A stretch of 64,000 nucleotides of DNA from NCBI GenBank assembly GCA_007922305.1, contig ML677335.1, positions 21,077,933-21,141,932 on the forward strand, written 5' to 3'. The position numbers were made by a program, and so were the translations under genes. Below the pieces are notes generated by a model. That model had not been told where the DNA came from. It was given only the letters and a program-made list of their open reading frames with translations, and did no database searches. This DNA comes from Dermatemys mawii (Eukaryota; Chordata; Testudines; Dermatemydidae). Within the stretch, counting starts at the first letter, position 1. Each line of letters begins with the position of its first letter. Shown one piece after another: positions 36,499 to 49,204 of the stretch.

Positions 36499-39105
36499 GT
36501 ATGAACTCCCCTATTGCTTCACAACCACATCACTTCCACAGACAGTCAGATACAAAACATGAAAACTCTGATGAAAGAGGATCTTAAAATACCAGCTGTA
36601 GATCACTTAATCAGCCAATCAGCTACTGACCCAGAACATTCTTAATTGAAGCAAAACAACTTATACAAATCCAAGCTACTGACATGACTGTATGTAAAAT
36701 GTACAAAAGTTACACTATATTATTATTAGAATGTAAAAAAGTTACACTATATTATTGGATCATACAATATATAACAGTAGGGTAGACAGCCCTTTGCTAG
36801 TGTAATGATATTTCTCACCATTCTTAGAGAGGAAATTAAAAATGAAAATCCAGTCATCACAAAGCAACACTTCTCTTTTGTACTATAACAGAAAGAAAAG
36901 GTTTTGTGATATCATACTTTTTAAATATAAAAAAAGCTGTTAGCACTTGGTATATTTTGAAATTCACAAGTAAAATTAGATGGGGGATATTGCTTTAGAG
37001 AAAATGTCATTTTGGCTTGGACTCCCCAGTAAATTTTTTCAATGGGTGCCATTGGAGTCAATTCCTTCAATTTTTCTGAATAAAGATGACAGGAACCCCT
37101 AATTTAAGATATGTCACCAAGTTTAGGGAAAAGAACAGTTCAACGCTACAGCCTGTTATTGATAATGGCCCTCATTCTGCACCATTTAAGTCAATAGGAG
37201 CATTGCTGTGGATTTAGGATCTGGTCTATACACAGCAGTATACAATACACAACAAACAAAGTCTTCTTACATTCTAAGCATAGCTGATATGACAGTGCAA
37301 AAATCATAATATTTATGATGAATGATGAGAAGAGGAGGTAGGATCATTGTATCTGGAACCCATCATGAAATAGGTGTGGTTTTTGAAAGCAGAAAATGAG
37401 AGCATTGTGTAAAAGATGACAGGAATAAGCCAAGGAGAGATTGATGGTTGTATGGAACAAAAGGAGAAACAGACAGATGGAGATGAGGCCTGGTAGAGGG
37501 AGAGCGAGCTTTGGAGATTCAGGAAAGAGCTGTTCCTTTTGTGACAGTTAGGAAGCTACCAGTCAAAGAGAGATGGGAAGCCTCGATGATTAAAAAAAAA
37601 AAAAAAAAAATCACACCAATTTGGCAAAACTCTGAGTAATTAGTAGTTGCCCATAAAAGACTGGCTGGTGTTTCAGGTAAGGATTTCAGTGCACTGGCAG
37701 AGATGTGTAAGAGAAATTTGCACAGATCATTCTTGCATTCTGTCTGGTTTGAGCTAATAGCGTCTCCCATCCATCAACAGTAAATTCATATTTTCTTTTT
37801 ACAATACTGAGCCTGTCTGTACCTGTTTGCTGCATTCTAAATGGTTTATTTAGTTTATACAGACACAATACAAAATAAAACGTGAACACGTTCATTCTGT
37901 CTGGTCTCTATCTCCCCCTGCACAAACAGAATGACTGCATAAAGGGCAGAGAGTTTGCCCATGTAGAAACCTAGGAGACGATTAATCAAATTACAGAGAA
38001 TATCCAAGACAAGAAGTACTCATTCATCCAAGCAATGAAGTAGAGCACCATATTTTTCACACGACCACAAGATGATTCAATTAAGACAGCTGCCTACTAT
38101 GATCGATAAAGACTTAAACATCTCCATGGTCCCATATTCAAGCTGAGGAGCTGCCAAAGAAATTTGAGAGAGGCTTAGGAAATGGATTTAAAGCAGCAGC
38201 AAGGTGACTCACAATTTTGCCACCTGAAATCTGATTGATTCATACTGAAGATGTCTTGCTATACAACTTAAAAAGGAGAGAAGAAAAATGAGGAATATCA
38301 CAGGCCTCATAAAAGCTGATTTAACAATCTTTATTTTTCAAGAATTATGGTAATATGAAAGTTTGAAATTAAAATTCCTGAGGAAGAATATCCTGAATAT
38401 CACGCTTTAGCTTGTAGATTACAATTTAATAAAGAATTGTCTCCTTTACAAAACTTGTACCAATGTTTTCACAAGGAATTCCTAATTATGGCTCACTTTT
38501 AAAAAAATCTCTCTGTAGAAAGATATTGTTCTGGAAGCCTGATGTGAATAATGAAATAAGAATATGACAGAGGTCTGCAAGAGAGAACAATCTCTTATAG
38601 CTTAACGTTTAGGTGCTTAACATTATCTCTTCAGCTTCCACTTCATCCAACAGCCTTTTGTTCTAGTATGTACAGCAGAATAGATGAAGTAGAAATCTAT
38701 CTAGACAGAATCTTTGGTGATTGATGGTGTGATATTTCTCTTTCGCCATTTTATCCAAAATGTTCAGGGCTTTTATGCAGAGCATTCAGTAGCGAAATGC
38801 TCCTCTGTTTGTGAGGCTTCATTTAAAGTAGCATTACTTACTGTGAAAGTACTTGATATTTACATAGACTAATAACTGATGGCCCTAGAGAGAATATCAA
38901 GCTATATATCACTTGAGTTTTCTGCTGACTTCATAAATCGTGAGAATAGGTTGAGTGGTTCATTACTGGCAAAGCACCAAGAAGAAATTTAGATTTGTAT
39001 AGTATTTATTCAAGATTCATCATTTTTTCAAAAGAAGGACTACTAAAAGGTAACTTACAAAGACAAGAGAGGACCACCGACGATTCTGTGTGCACACATG
39101 TGGGA
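36499..39105. other. stretch without recognisable genes
   Basis: No gene recognised. It includes a short duplicated segment at about 36693-36762 (AAAAGTTACACTATATTATT occurs twice) and an A19 run at 37592-37610. The minus frames at 37519-37895 show no domain. Confidence 0.45.
37592..37610 (+). repeat. A19 homopolymer
   Basis: Uninterrupted A run. It is not preceded by a recognisable retroposed sequence. Confidence 0.95.
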
Positions 39106-39109
39106 TAGT

Positions 39110-39459
39110 CAATGAATGAAATCAGTTCATCTAGATATTTGCCTAGTTTTATCACAGGCTACACAAAAAGCACTAGCAAAATCAGTACAAACTAAATTTT
39201 CACAGAGACAATAACTTGTTTGCTCTATTTACTATACTCTGAAATATAAGTACAATATTTATATTTGAATTGATTTTTTAATTATATGGTAAAAATGAGA
39301 AAGTAGGCAACTGTTTAGTAATAGTGTGCTGTGACATTTTTGTATTTTTAGGCCCGATTTTGTAAGCTAGTAGTTTTTAAGTGAGGTGAAACTTGGGTAT
39401 GCAAGACAAATCAAACTCCCGAAGGGGGTACAGTAGCCTGGAAAGGTTGAGAGCCACTG
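39110..39459 (-). mobile_element. hAT (Charlie-like) DNA-transposon fragment
   Basis: The right end reads GGTTGAGAGCCACTG (39445-39459). Its reverse complement CAGTGGCTCTCAACC is the classic hAT terminus CAGNGGTTCTCAACC with little change. The interior (AACTTGGGTATGCAAGACAA, AAGTGAGGTGAAA, GGCTACACAAAAAGCACTAG) follows a non-autonomous family I remember from reptiles. The other end is missing, so the copy is truncated near 39.1 kb. Confidence 0.75.
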
Positions 39460-40335
39460 CACTAATACAGTGCACCATACACCCACAATCCACACACTCT
39501 CACCCACAAACCCCATGGTCCTGGCTGTCTGGATTCCTTCAGCAAAAGATACAAGTGAAATAACAGCATCCCTCTCCTGCACTACACCAACAAGGATAGA
39601 GTTTGGCTTACAGGAAGCAGAAAAATGATAATCTAGTAACCTGTATCTACAGTTTACAAATGGCGCCTGCAATTCTCCTATAATCACTCCTGGTGGGATC
39701 AACTGCAAGTAAAAATGATAAATTTTAAGCTCTCTCCCTGATTGACTGAGGAATGAGCAAGAGGGTGAGCAATGAGGTGACTGAATAAAGGGGCAGTGAA
39801 CTGTGCATGATTATCTTTAGCAACTAGTGAACCACATGCCAAAATGCATAATTCTATGCTGTGTCTGTCCTTGCCTACTCACTTAGCCTCTTTAGTAAGA
39901 CAAGAATATAAAAGTGAGTTTTATCATTGAAACATTAGACCCTAATTAAAACAAGCCTTTTCTTTCTTAAAGGCAGTTCAAAGACATGAGAAAATTGAAA
40001 GGATAGAGACTGACCTCACTTATACATTGTGTCTAGTGTCCATTAAATGTTGACTGTGGCACAGATTCTAATATTATATGATCGAATAATATTTTGTCTT
40101 CACAACATTTAATGCTTCTAACAATTCCATATGGTCAGTTCTTACAATAAATTTACTAAAACTACAAGTTTGCCCTATCCAATGGTACAATATTGCTAAT
40201 GCATAAACAAACAATACCACTGTTGGTACAGTTATTATATCCCTTTCATGTATAACTACAATATAGTAGATAATCAAATAAAACAAGGCTAGCATGACTA
40301 ACTGTCCTAGTTTCTTAAATGCTTGCAGTTTATTT
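39460..40335. other. stretch without recognisable genes
   Basis: Nothing recognised. The minus-strand frame 39367-39708 begins inside the neighbouring repeat and has no known domain. Confidence 0.4.
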
Positions 40336-40337
40336 GC

Positions 40338-40545
40338 AGCTGTGTTGGTCCCAGGATATTAGAGAGACGAGGGTGAGGTATTACTATCTTTTTTGGACCA
40401 ACTTCTGTTGGTGAAAGAGACATACATTTGAGCTACACAGATTTGAAGAACAGCTCTGAGTAGCTCAAAAGCTCGTTCTTTTCACCAACAGAACATGGTC
40501 CAATAAAATATATTACTTCATGCAACTTGTGACTCTCTCTAGTTT
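40338..40545. mobile_element. Penelope-type terminal sequence in inverted duplicate
   Basis: A left arm (about 40359-40438: ATTAGAGAGACGAGGGTGAG, GGACCAACTTCTGTTGGTGA, TTTGAGCTACAC) is followed by an imperfect inverted copy (about 40459-40541: TAGCTCAAAAGCTCG, TTCACCAACAGAACATGGTC, TGACTCTCTCTA). The same text appears after the Penelope-like reverse transcriptase at about 43450-43520. I therefore take this as the terminal repeat of that family. Head-to-head or inverted terminal copies are a known habit of Penelope-like elements. Whether it belongs to the insertion at 42.5 kb is unclear because unrelated sequence lies between. Confidence 0.65.
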
Positions 40546-40758
40546 CCTAAAGACTACTCAAATTCACCCTTAATTCTCCCCCAAACCCTCCCAGAGCCAT
40601 CTAAATTCTACAAATTGGGTGCAGGAAGCAGGTGGATGCGGGGTAATGACAACATATCTTATCTTCTGTGTATCAGCTGTCTTCAGTATATACCAAGTCA
40701 TTCTGTCACTAACAGTGGGAGCCAGAGAGAAACGAGAATTAGAAAATGCTTTATGCTC

Positions 40759-40859
40759 CAGGGCTTTGGAGCAGTGCTCCGGCTTCGCTCCAGCTCCAGG
40801 CAAAAACCTGCAGTTCCATTGCTCCGCACTCCAGCTCCGGGATCCACTCCAAAGCCCTG
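40759..40859. mobile_element. 101-bp hAT MITE with perfect 8-bp target duplication
   Basis: CAGGGCTTTGGAG at 40759 is exactly mirrored by CTCCAAAGCCCTG ending at 40859. The flanking octamers TTATGCTC (40751-40758 and 40860-40867) are identical, the diagnostic 8-bp duplication of hAT transposition. The interior is a GC-rich run of GCTCCGG/CCAGCTCC variants. The overlapping frames at 40570-40906 on both strands are produced by this insert. Confidence 0.95.
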
Positions 40860-40867
40860 TTATGCTC

Positions 40868-42450
40868 AGCCAAAATAAGAAGATTCGAGCCAAATCACTG
40901 AGCTAATGATCACTGATAAATCTAGTCCAGGAGTTAAAGGTAGCACTTTGGTAACTTGACAGATGTTAGGGTTGTCTAAATTATGTTCACACAGAATAAA
41001 TAATTCCTACATGACTTGCCTTCTTGCCTTCCATTTCACCGAATGAAGGAGTCATTGCAGGCACACACTGCAGCTGAATTATACAGTTCAGCTGCAGAGA
41101 ATAACTGAAGGAAAAGCAACTGAAAAGAAGGTAAGCAGCAAAAGAAAAAATGGCTAACTCAGGGAAGAAGATTGAAGTGAGAGGAGTGGGGTGGGAGGAC
41201 CTTGAAAATATTTGGATGCATACATGCCAAAAATGCACATCTGATTTTCACATTCAGTTACTTTGACTAGTGTAGAAAATGGCATTTGCCTTCACAAAGG
41301 GCAATATAATTGCATTAACAGCCAGGTTGCATGTGAAAATGCTCAATTCATGTGTGCCATTATATTAAATCGCAGGCAAATTAGAAATGGCCTTGCATCC
41401 ACAGCTGTATACATGCCATTTTGAAAAAACTTATTTTCCCCAGGTTCAGCTATTCTATTAAGAAAGGACATGATCAAAAAAAAAGAAAAAAAGAAAGAAA
41501 ATAGCATAAGATAATGGTACAGCTGAATCAAAATTAAATTATGTAAACAAGACAAAGTTTGAGTAATTAAAAAAAACCAAGAAGTTCAGCAGAATTAGAA
41601 ATAGTCAGGATAAATAACTTATTACTGGGACAGTCAGATACACAATATAATTTGCAATATCCCAGAACAATAATACTAGAGAGTGGCAGATGTATACAAA
41701 GGTAATTCAGTAACATACAAAGAATATTTCAGATAGATTAATGTTTAAAGAGAATTTTAAACTAATGGTAATTAAGATGACCGAATATGGTATTAGCACA
41801 TTGTCTTTAAGAAAACCAAACAGTAGAGGGAAAGGGCACCTTTGTTTTAAAGAAAGTGCAGTTGTTCTCTTGTATCTCCCTTTGTCTGCAATCTGTGGGA
41901 GCCGACTCCCACTGAAGGCAATGGATGTTGTGTTTGAGAAAGACCATGCTCATTTCTTGCTTCTGGAAATGATAGCTCCAAAAGCACAGTTAAAAGGTCA
42001 GACTGGAATTCTCATGGCAATAAGCTAAACTCTAAGGATCATAGTACTCCTTTCTTGCCTTAACAATCTATGAGTGTTATGGTTCCAATTTAAAACAATA
42101 AAAGAATGTGGGGGGGGGGGAGAAATCACAGCAAGTTGTTATTCTTCATCCAATAAAACCTGGATCAAAATACCAAATATCTGATTTTCAGGTTTTGTAA
42201 AGTTTGTTTCTCTCCTGATTTGAGTTTTATATACAAAACTACATTTGTTTCATAAAAATTCCTGTTACTCTAAGTTTTTGGATTTCCTGTGATAATTCGA
42301 ATGTTTGAATTTACCTTCACACTTATTAGAACCTGCAGCTACTTGATTTATGGAAAAATCAAGTCCCACTGTGCTAACTTGAAGCACTGTCTTGATTTCA
42401 GATGGCACCATTATGCATTTTGAAACTAAGAACAGTAAGGTCAACACAGC
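40868..42450. other. stretch without recognisable genes
   Basis: No gene recognised. The frame at 41741-42028 (95 codons, plus) is of chance length. A G11 run lies at 42110-42120. Confidence 0.4.
42110..42120 (+). repeat. G11 homopolymer
   Basis: Uninterrupted G run in unannotated sequence. Confidence 0.95.
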
Positions 42451-42454
42451 TAAA

Positions 42455-43530
42455 ATTGCACAACATTAACATCCTCCCTCAAAACACCATCCTTGCCACC
42501 ATGGGTTTCACCTCCCTTATACCAACATCCCTCACAATGACAGCATCACTGTGTCTCAAATGTCTACAAGATAATAGACAATAATCAGATATCCTCCCCA
42601 AACATATTGCTAAACTCATCCTTTTTATGCTCACCCATAATAATTTTACATTCAACAAACTATGGGTACTAGAATGGCTCTCCAATATGCCAACCTCCTC
42701 AGGAGCTCCTTCAGGAAGAATTTCTGTACAAATATGCCATGAAACCAATGATATACCTGAGACACATCAATGATATTTTCATCCTCTGGACATACAACCC
42801 AAACTGCCTCATAGATTTCCACCACAATTTCAACTATCATCCAGCCAATTGTTTCTATAACACTCCAACACCAGCATCAGCTTCCTGACACCATAATCAG
42901 TTTCAGCAATGGAAACTTACAGACACCAGCTATATACAAGAAAACTCATGGATCACCCACACTTACCTTCACAGACCCAGTAACCATCCCAAACACACCA
43001 ACAAACCTTGATCCACAACTAAGCATTAAGATGCCACAGAATATGCTCCAAGAAGAAAGTCCAGGATACACACCTTAACGCAACTGAAAATGCTTTCATC
43101 AAACAAGGACATTTCACCAGAGAAGAAGATCACATTATGGAATGGGCCACCCAAATACCCCAAGAAAACCTGCTTAAATACGGGGGAGGAGGGAACCTCC
43201 AACCACACAACCGTAGTTGTCAGCTACCATCCCACACCAGAACTCAAGACAAAGTCTCATTAAACAATTAGAACCCATAATCAACGTGGACAACATCCTG
43301 AAAGAAATTTTTCCTGAAGCACAGACTCCAGCCCAAGCCCAATATGTTTACACAGCAATTAAACAGCCCCTTAGCCCAAGCCCAGTGAGACAGAGTCAAC
43401 TGAAACAGGCCAGTCATTGGGTTTTTAACTGTGGAGTACGCAAATGCTGTGTGACTCAAAAGCTCATCTCTTTCACCCACAGAAGTTGGTCCCTTATCAT
43501 GTCACCCATCTTGGATCTCTCCTATCCTGC
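42455..43530 (+). pseudogene. Penelope-like element reverse transcriptase, heavily decayed
   Basis: Translated plus-strand fragments in several frames match the Penelope-like pattern in order. First comes PQNTILATMGFTSL with frameshifted remains of the YTNIPH motif (about 42480-42540). CLKCLQDN and a FMLTHNNFTF-like piece follow (about 42558-42655). Then comes TRMALQYANL (about 42668-42700), corresponding to the family's GT.M.P.YANL block, then KPMIYLRHINDIFILW (about 42740-42785). The catalytic Y-I-D-D is changed to H-I-N-D (42763-42774), and the motif A aspartate is replaced by glycine. A charged C-terminal part is broken by stops. The final 80 bases (about 43445-43525) resemble the inverted repeat at 40.4 kb. 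No GIY-YIG endonuclease was recognised. Dead copy. Confidence 0.8.
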
Positions 43531-43534
43531 TACC

Positions 43535-46500
43535 AACACTACAAACAACATAGCTGTTAGTCACAGAAGTACCTATTACGTTGTCCCAACAGTTTGATGC
43601 TCACCTGCCACTTTGTTCATCTTATTCTACCAATCTAGCCACCATGCATGCCTGTGAATCCCAGCTGCTGCTGCTCATTTAATTAAAAATGAATTTTGCT
43701 GACCTATTTTTTAATAATTCTTTTATTCTAGTTGTGCTCCTTTACTAAGATTTCTGAACAATATCCAAAATAAGGGCCCATTTCTGCCAGGAAGGCACTG
43801 GGAGGAAATAAATATCTCTTTTTGCAAATTTTTAGTTGAATATACATGGGAAAATAGTGTAGTTCTGCCCTCTGAAGGGATCACAGATGCTTTGAACTTT
43901 TTACATAAACATACAAAAAAACATTCAGTTTTTATAACTGAAGTGTTCATCCCATGTCTCCAAAAATAGAAGGAGATAAAACCTCCACCATTCTGGGATT
44001 AATTTTCTGCTTGCCTTTGTCACAGCTCCTAGGCTGCTGACAGGTATCTCTTACTGGATAGACACTGAAAAATCTGTCTGCCCAAGTAGAGGTCTCTGTG
44101 ACACAACTTGTGTTTAGCAGTCCTATTGTATTGATGGGGCTCTTGACTCTCACTCCCCTAGGCCCTTTCGTATGTTCTCAGATTCCCTAACCCAGAAAGG
44201 GGTAAAGAGTAACGGTACCAGCTACCTAATCAGTTCTCCACAAGGCCTGCCAAACCTATCTTACCAAGCACAGGAGGAGCTAGTCAATGGCCTTCCTGAC
44301 AGCAGTTCCCATGGCAGCTTCCAGAAGTCTCCTCTGGGAACTATAGACCCACCACCTGTTCCTTCCCAGAGCTGTCCAGCAACTGCTGCAGACATCCTGT
44401 TTTTAAGCAAACATTGTAATATCCTTTATATAACATCATGGCTAAATGCAGGCACAAAGGCTTACAAGATTTGCCCAGGGGAAGTCAGAGATAGACAGGA
44501 CATAGAACCTAGGACATAGAACCAGTCCTCTCTTCTAACGTCAGAAAATCTTTCAACGTTATATGGATGACTATAACAAAACGGTTATAGTAATATCTCC
44601 AGAGGCTGACCATATGGCATTGCATATCACACAAAATATGCAATGCCATATGGTCAGAAAACAGTAACTAATTTACAGTCATGATTTTGTAAAATAATTA
44701 ATTTCAGCTATATTGTTATTCCTTTACTCCCTGACATCCCTCAAAAGAATTATGAAATTTTCTTCTGGTTTTCATCTGATCAGGTTAAACAAAGCAAGAC
44801 AGATTACTCCAGAGACCTACACTATTTACCATCAGTATTTTAAAAGTCTGAACACTATTATCTGCATTAGCCTAACCAAAATGTAATAAAAAAAACACTT
44901 AACAAAAACAGCTTTAAAAGCTTCCCTTAAAGATACTGAGCAAAACCAGAAATTGTTACAGGATTCAGTACATCAGATTTTCTTCTAAAAGCATTCCCAA
45001 TAATAACAAAATTAGCCTTCTTTCCATACATTTCCTCTTCTGAGTCTTAACAAAATATTAATTGCATTATGATGAAAGAAGGCCTTTTTGTCTTTGGCAA
45101 GGTAGCAAAGGGCATTCAAGATTAATTATGTATGTTAAGTTTAGCAACAGAGTATCTGCAGCATTTTGGGTATTTATTTTACAACCTTATTTTTCCCCAC
45201 TGCCATTTAAAGAGGGCAGGGTTGAGGAGCAGCTTTGGGAAATATGCAGGAGATGTTCTTCAGGGAAAGGAATGCACTTGGTTTCCCAAGGTTGAGGGTA
45301 TCTACTGGAATCTAGCTTAATTTGTACCATCATTGCCAACTGATTGTCTAAGCATTAATGATATGCCTCCTGAAGCAGTACAATAAAAGATGAGGGTCCT
45401 GGATACATGCCAGGGGGCAGGGAAGGTAATGAAATAGAATAATAGTGTATGTGAGGAAGTCAATAATGTTTTACATAAAAGGCAAGGCTGAAAGGGCTGG
45501 AATCCGTAATATGTGGATTTGTTAAGTATTTATACAAGGATATCAACTTAATTTAGTTTAAAACTAGAGATATGCAAGGGCAAATACTCCCCTAGCAAAT
45601 AAAAATATCTGAGACCAAGCGCTCTCAGATGTGACAACCTCACCTTACAAACACTTCTTCAGCTTCAAAGTTTTCAGCTTCCATGTGTATCACTGCTACA
45701 GTTCCCAGTTTCAATTACATACAAAGTGCTCTGGCTCTCTAGAGAATGCCACCAACACAGTCATGATCCAAAACCAGAGCAACATCATCTCAGACCTGGG
45801 TGCAAACGGAGTATACTGTTCTCTGAGAGCAATGGATTCTCTCTCTGGGAGAAAATCTTCCTGTTAAAAAGATGGGTTTCTTCATGAGATCCCAATATTC
45901 AGTCCCTCTCTCCAACGGCTTACAGTCTGTAAAAACCACTTCAGGGTACTAAAGGTATTTTCCTTCCCCTTTCTGTTAAGCCTATTAACTCCTCCTCCAC
46001 TTACCCGATAAGGGTATAAACACCCCCATCATAAAAGGGAATAATGGAAACTCTAAATGCAGCCTGAAGTCAGGTTTAGGCAAATGGGTTAATGGGAGAA
46101 TGATCTTCAAATGTACTATTAAAATATATTCATCTGGATTTTTAAAGTCTGTCTCTATCAGATCTGGTCCCAATAGTGTCCTGGTGCCTATATGCATGGG
46201 TAAGGGTCAACAGCAACAGGACTTCCTTTTTTAAAAAAGCATTTCAGTTGTTTATATACCAAAAACCAAGGGGGCTGATTCTGGTCACTAAAGAACAACA
46301 GTGTGATATTGAAAGGGCAGTACTTAGGCATAATTCCTATTGATACCAAAACCACACAAGATGGGATTACACAAAGATTTACAGAAAAATTAAAGGAGTC
46401 ATCTTCATCAGAACTGGAATTAGAAACTTGAGAAAGTTGTCACCATATTAACATAAGAAAGAGCCAAACCTTAACTTTGTTTACAAAAATCTAAGAATGA

Positions 46501-48265
46501 AGGAAGGTCTGTTTACCTTATGAATTCTAGGATTGCTGAGCCAGACAAGATGGGTTCTGGGAGGGAACTGGATGGATAGCTGATAGATTAAGTGGTAGTA
46601 ACTAGATTTAACTAAATCTTTCAACTGAATTGCTTTACTCCTCTTCTGGGCTCTCTTACTGCTCACTCCTCTCATCAGATTCTGCTGTATCCAGCTTCCT
46701 CATGAGTTACAAGAAACGAGGTCATCATAAGCCTAAGCAAAGCCTGGGGACACATCCCTGCTGTGAGTAGGCTATGCATTTGTGTATTCAAGGAGCTCAA
46801 CTAAATGATGGTTGGATAACTGTGCTTGCAGTATAGACTGACTAAATGAAAGGTGTGGCTCTAGCAGTTACCAGTACCTACTATCATAGGAAGGGTACAA
46901 CAAATTGTCCATTGTAATTTTCTCTCTCACACACACACATTCATTCAGTTTGGGGTGGAAATGTCCATATTTGGCCCCTGTTCAAAGATGAAATTTTGAA
47001 CAAAATCCTTTGCAATCATTCGAGTTACAAGAGCAACAAAATACATTTTCCTAACAGTAAAAATACTTTCTTTTTTGAAATAAGTGTTTGCATATGAAGG
47101 TGAGGGAATGTGAGCAAATAGCATATCTATCATGTTCCAAAATGACAGGTATGTATGTTCAGAACACTCTTTTCTTGAGATATGGCTTTAATAAGTTACC
47201 ACACAGTCATAACAGAACAGCCATCAAACCTGTTTTGAAAGTTTAACTTCCCTCCTCCCCTGAGATTAGCATATGCTAAAGTCACCTGATTAGAGGTCTA
47301 TTCCTATACCCAGTATGAGTTAACAAGCTGCACCTGCCACAGTGAGTCAGCAAAACTCAGCTCCCTCCATGGTTCCAGCTCCTGCTAATCCACTTTATCA
47401 GTATACCCAGGCACTTCATTAGAGAATAATTTAAGGGAATAATTCAAACAGCTGGACTTTTAAATAAAACCCTTGATTTATAATAGATTATAATGATTAA
47501 AACAGGCTTTGGGAAATATGAAAAAAGTAGGCTGTAAAACAAAGATTATGAAGATTTGAAAGTACACCCATCAAGAGAGGAGATAAGAACAGAACTAGGG
47601 CGTTCAGGGCTCCCATCCCATTAGACCACCTCAAACACAATATCTAGGCAGTTCCTCAGAATAACATAGAAAGTTAATCCCAGCTCAAACTAGGTAGTAC
47701 CTCAAATTCCACCTCATTCCATTATTAATGTTTAAACTAATGAACTAATTTTCTTCAAAGATAGCTTGTTTGGCAGAGTACGTTCAGACTTAAAAGTCAA
47801 GATGAGTCTGAACATGGAATAATTCTGAGTAGCCTTAGGCAGTTTTGCACTTTCCATATGCATTTGACCTTCTTTATAAGGGGCCTCAGGAGATTCTCTG
47901 AACAAATTCCTAATAAGATATTGCACCATCCCAGAGTAGCCAGAGAAAACAGAGTGCTCTAACCACGCATCTCTTTTCTTCCCCTTCCTGAGCAAGTCCC
48001 TGTTCTGGGGGAAGCATAAGGATGATTCGTCAAGGCCTGAGCAGCCTGGAGAAGATATACATCCCTATACTGGAGAAATTCCAATGGTCAGTTAAGTAGG
48101 CTGTAGAGTTATTATACATTGACTAAGCCCACACAAAGGGTCAACAACAAAGCCCAAAACTGGGGCCTGTATATATTGTACCATAACTTGCTGTATGTAA
48201 AGTTACATGAGAAATTCAATTTTGTATTATAATGTATTTCTTGACAAACCATTTATAGTGTCATA
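43535..48265. other. long stretch without recognisable genes
   Basis: Contains a perfect palindrome at 44606-44657 (listed separately). Phrases such as GAACTAGGGCGTTCAGGGCT (47.6 kb) and GACATAGAACCTAGGACATA (44.5 kb) resemble antisense tRNA-like or MIR-like fragments, without clear boundaries. Simple CA repeats lie at about 46926-46940. No exon is supported. Confidence 0.4.
44606..44657. repeat. 22-bp perfect palindrome with 8-nt spacer
   Basis: The arms 44606-44627 and 44636-44657 are exact reverse complements around the spacer CACACAAA. The symmetry stops abruptly at both outer ends. The arm contains CCATATGG and TGCATAT. I see no transposon terminus. Confidence 0.97.
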
Positions 48266-48268
48266 AAG

Positions 48269-49204
48269 CACAGGTTCTCACAACAAATTTTTTCGTGGCC
48301 TCACAGTGCAGCTACCAACTCTTGCTGGTGGCTGCACAGATGCTTCTTCCTAAAATTATTTATTTTTCCTAAAGTTGATAAAGTAATATGCACAGATGTA
48401 CATCCAAATCATTGAAATTTATTTATGTAAGGTTTGGGATTTTTTGTTTGTTTTTTGGGGGTTTTTTTGCAGACTCAATAATAAAAATAATGCAGTTATC
48501 TCTCTTTTTTTATTAGACCTAACAGAATAGAAACACAAATAAAGTGCTTTGCACTTTCTTGTCTTTTTTATTATTATTTCTTTTGCTTTTTTGGGCAAAG
48601 TGGTTGTCTGTATAACAATTCTGAAGTAAATTTAAAAATGGTCTGACATAACAGAAGTCCAAATAATAATGAAAAACATATCTGGGTGGCTTGGGTCTGT
48701 GGGAGGGGAAGAGAAGAGAGGCATGGCTGCGGCTGGCCCAGGGCTCTTCCTGGCAGGTGGTGGGACTCGGGGCTTTGGCTGGCCCAGACCTCCACTGGAG
48801 AAAGGGTGCTCTGTACTTTGGCCAGCCTGGGGCTCCTCCTGGCAAGTAGGGGGTTCTCGGGGCTTCTTTGGGTGGGGGGCTTTTGGCTCCAGCCGTAGGG
48901 GGTATAGGGCTCCGGCATCCAGAGGGTGGGGGCAGAGGCGAAAGATGAGGAATCAGTGGCTAGCCTCCCCAAACGGTGGCTCCACCCACTGCTCATGCAC
49001 CCACTGCTGACCTCTTGTGTCCCTACTCAGTCCCCCTCTCACTGTTCACCAGCTCTCCTCCCACTAAGAGAACCCCCTCTCATTGGTGGTTCACCACTCA
49101 CCTCCTCACTCCCCCACTTGCAGCCAGACACCTTCCCCTCCCTGCCCACCTCCTCACCCTGCTGCTGGCTCACCTCCTTACTCCTCTGCCAAGTTATATA
49201 GAAT
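48269..49204. mobile_element. hAT-like non-autonomous element, GC-rich right half
   Basis: The left end CACAGGTTCTCACAAC (48269) resembles the hAT terminus CAGNGGTTCTCAAAC. An AT-rich part follows (CCAACTCTTGCTGGTGGC, CACAGATGTACATCCAAATC, AAATGGTCTGACATAACAG) and then a GC-rich part (GGCTCTTCCTGGCAGG, CTGGCCCAGACCTCCACTGG, AGATGAGGAATCAGTGG). I remember the two parts together in one turtle repeat. The right end is lost against a CR1 copy at about 49205. The overlapping frames of 70-140 codons on both strands at 48519-49340 arise from its GC-rich, stop-poor composition. Confidence 0.65.

Noticed and set aside
37592..37610. Poly-A tail of a processed pseudogene
   Set aside because: The sequence before the A19 run shows no coding text or polyadenylation signal, and there is no flanking duplication.
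33791..37625. Shared 15-mer ATCACACCAATTTGG at about 33793 and 37610
   Set aside because: The match does not extend on either side, so it is probably coincidence.
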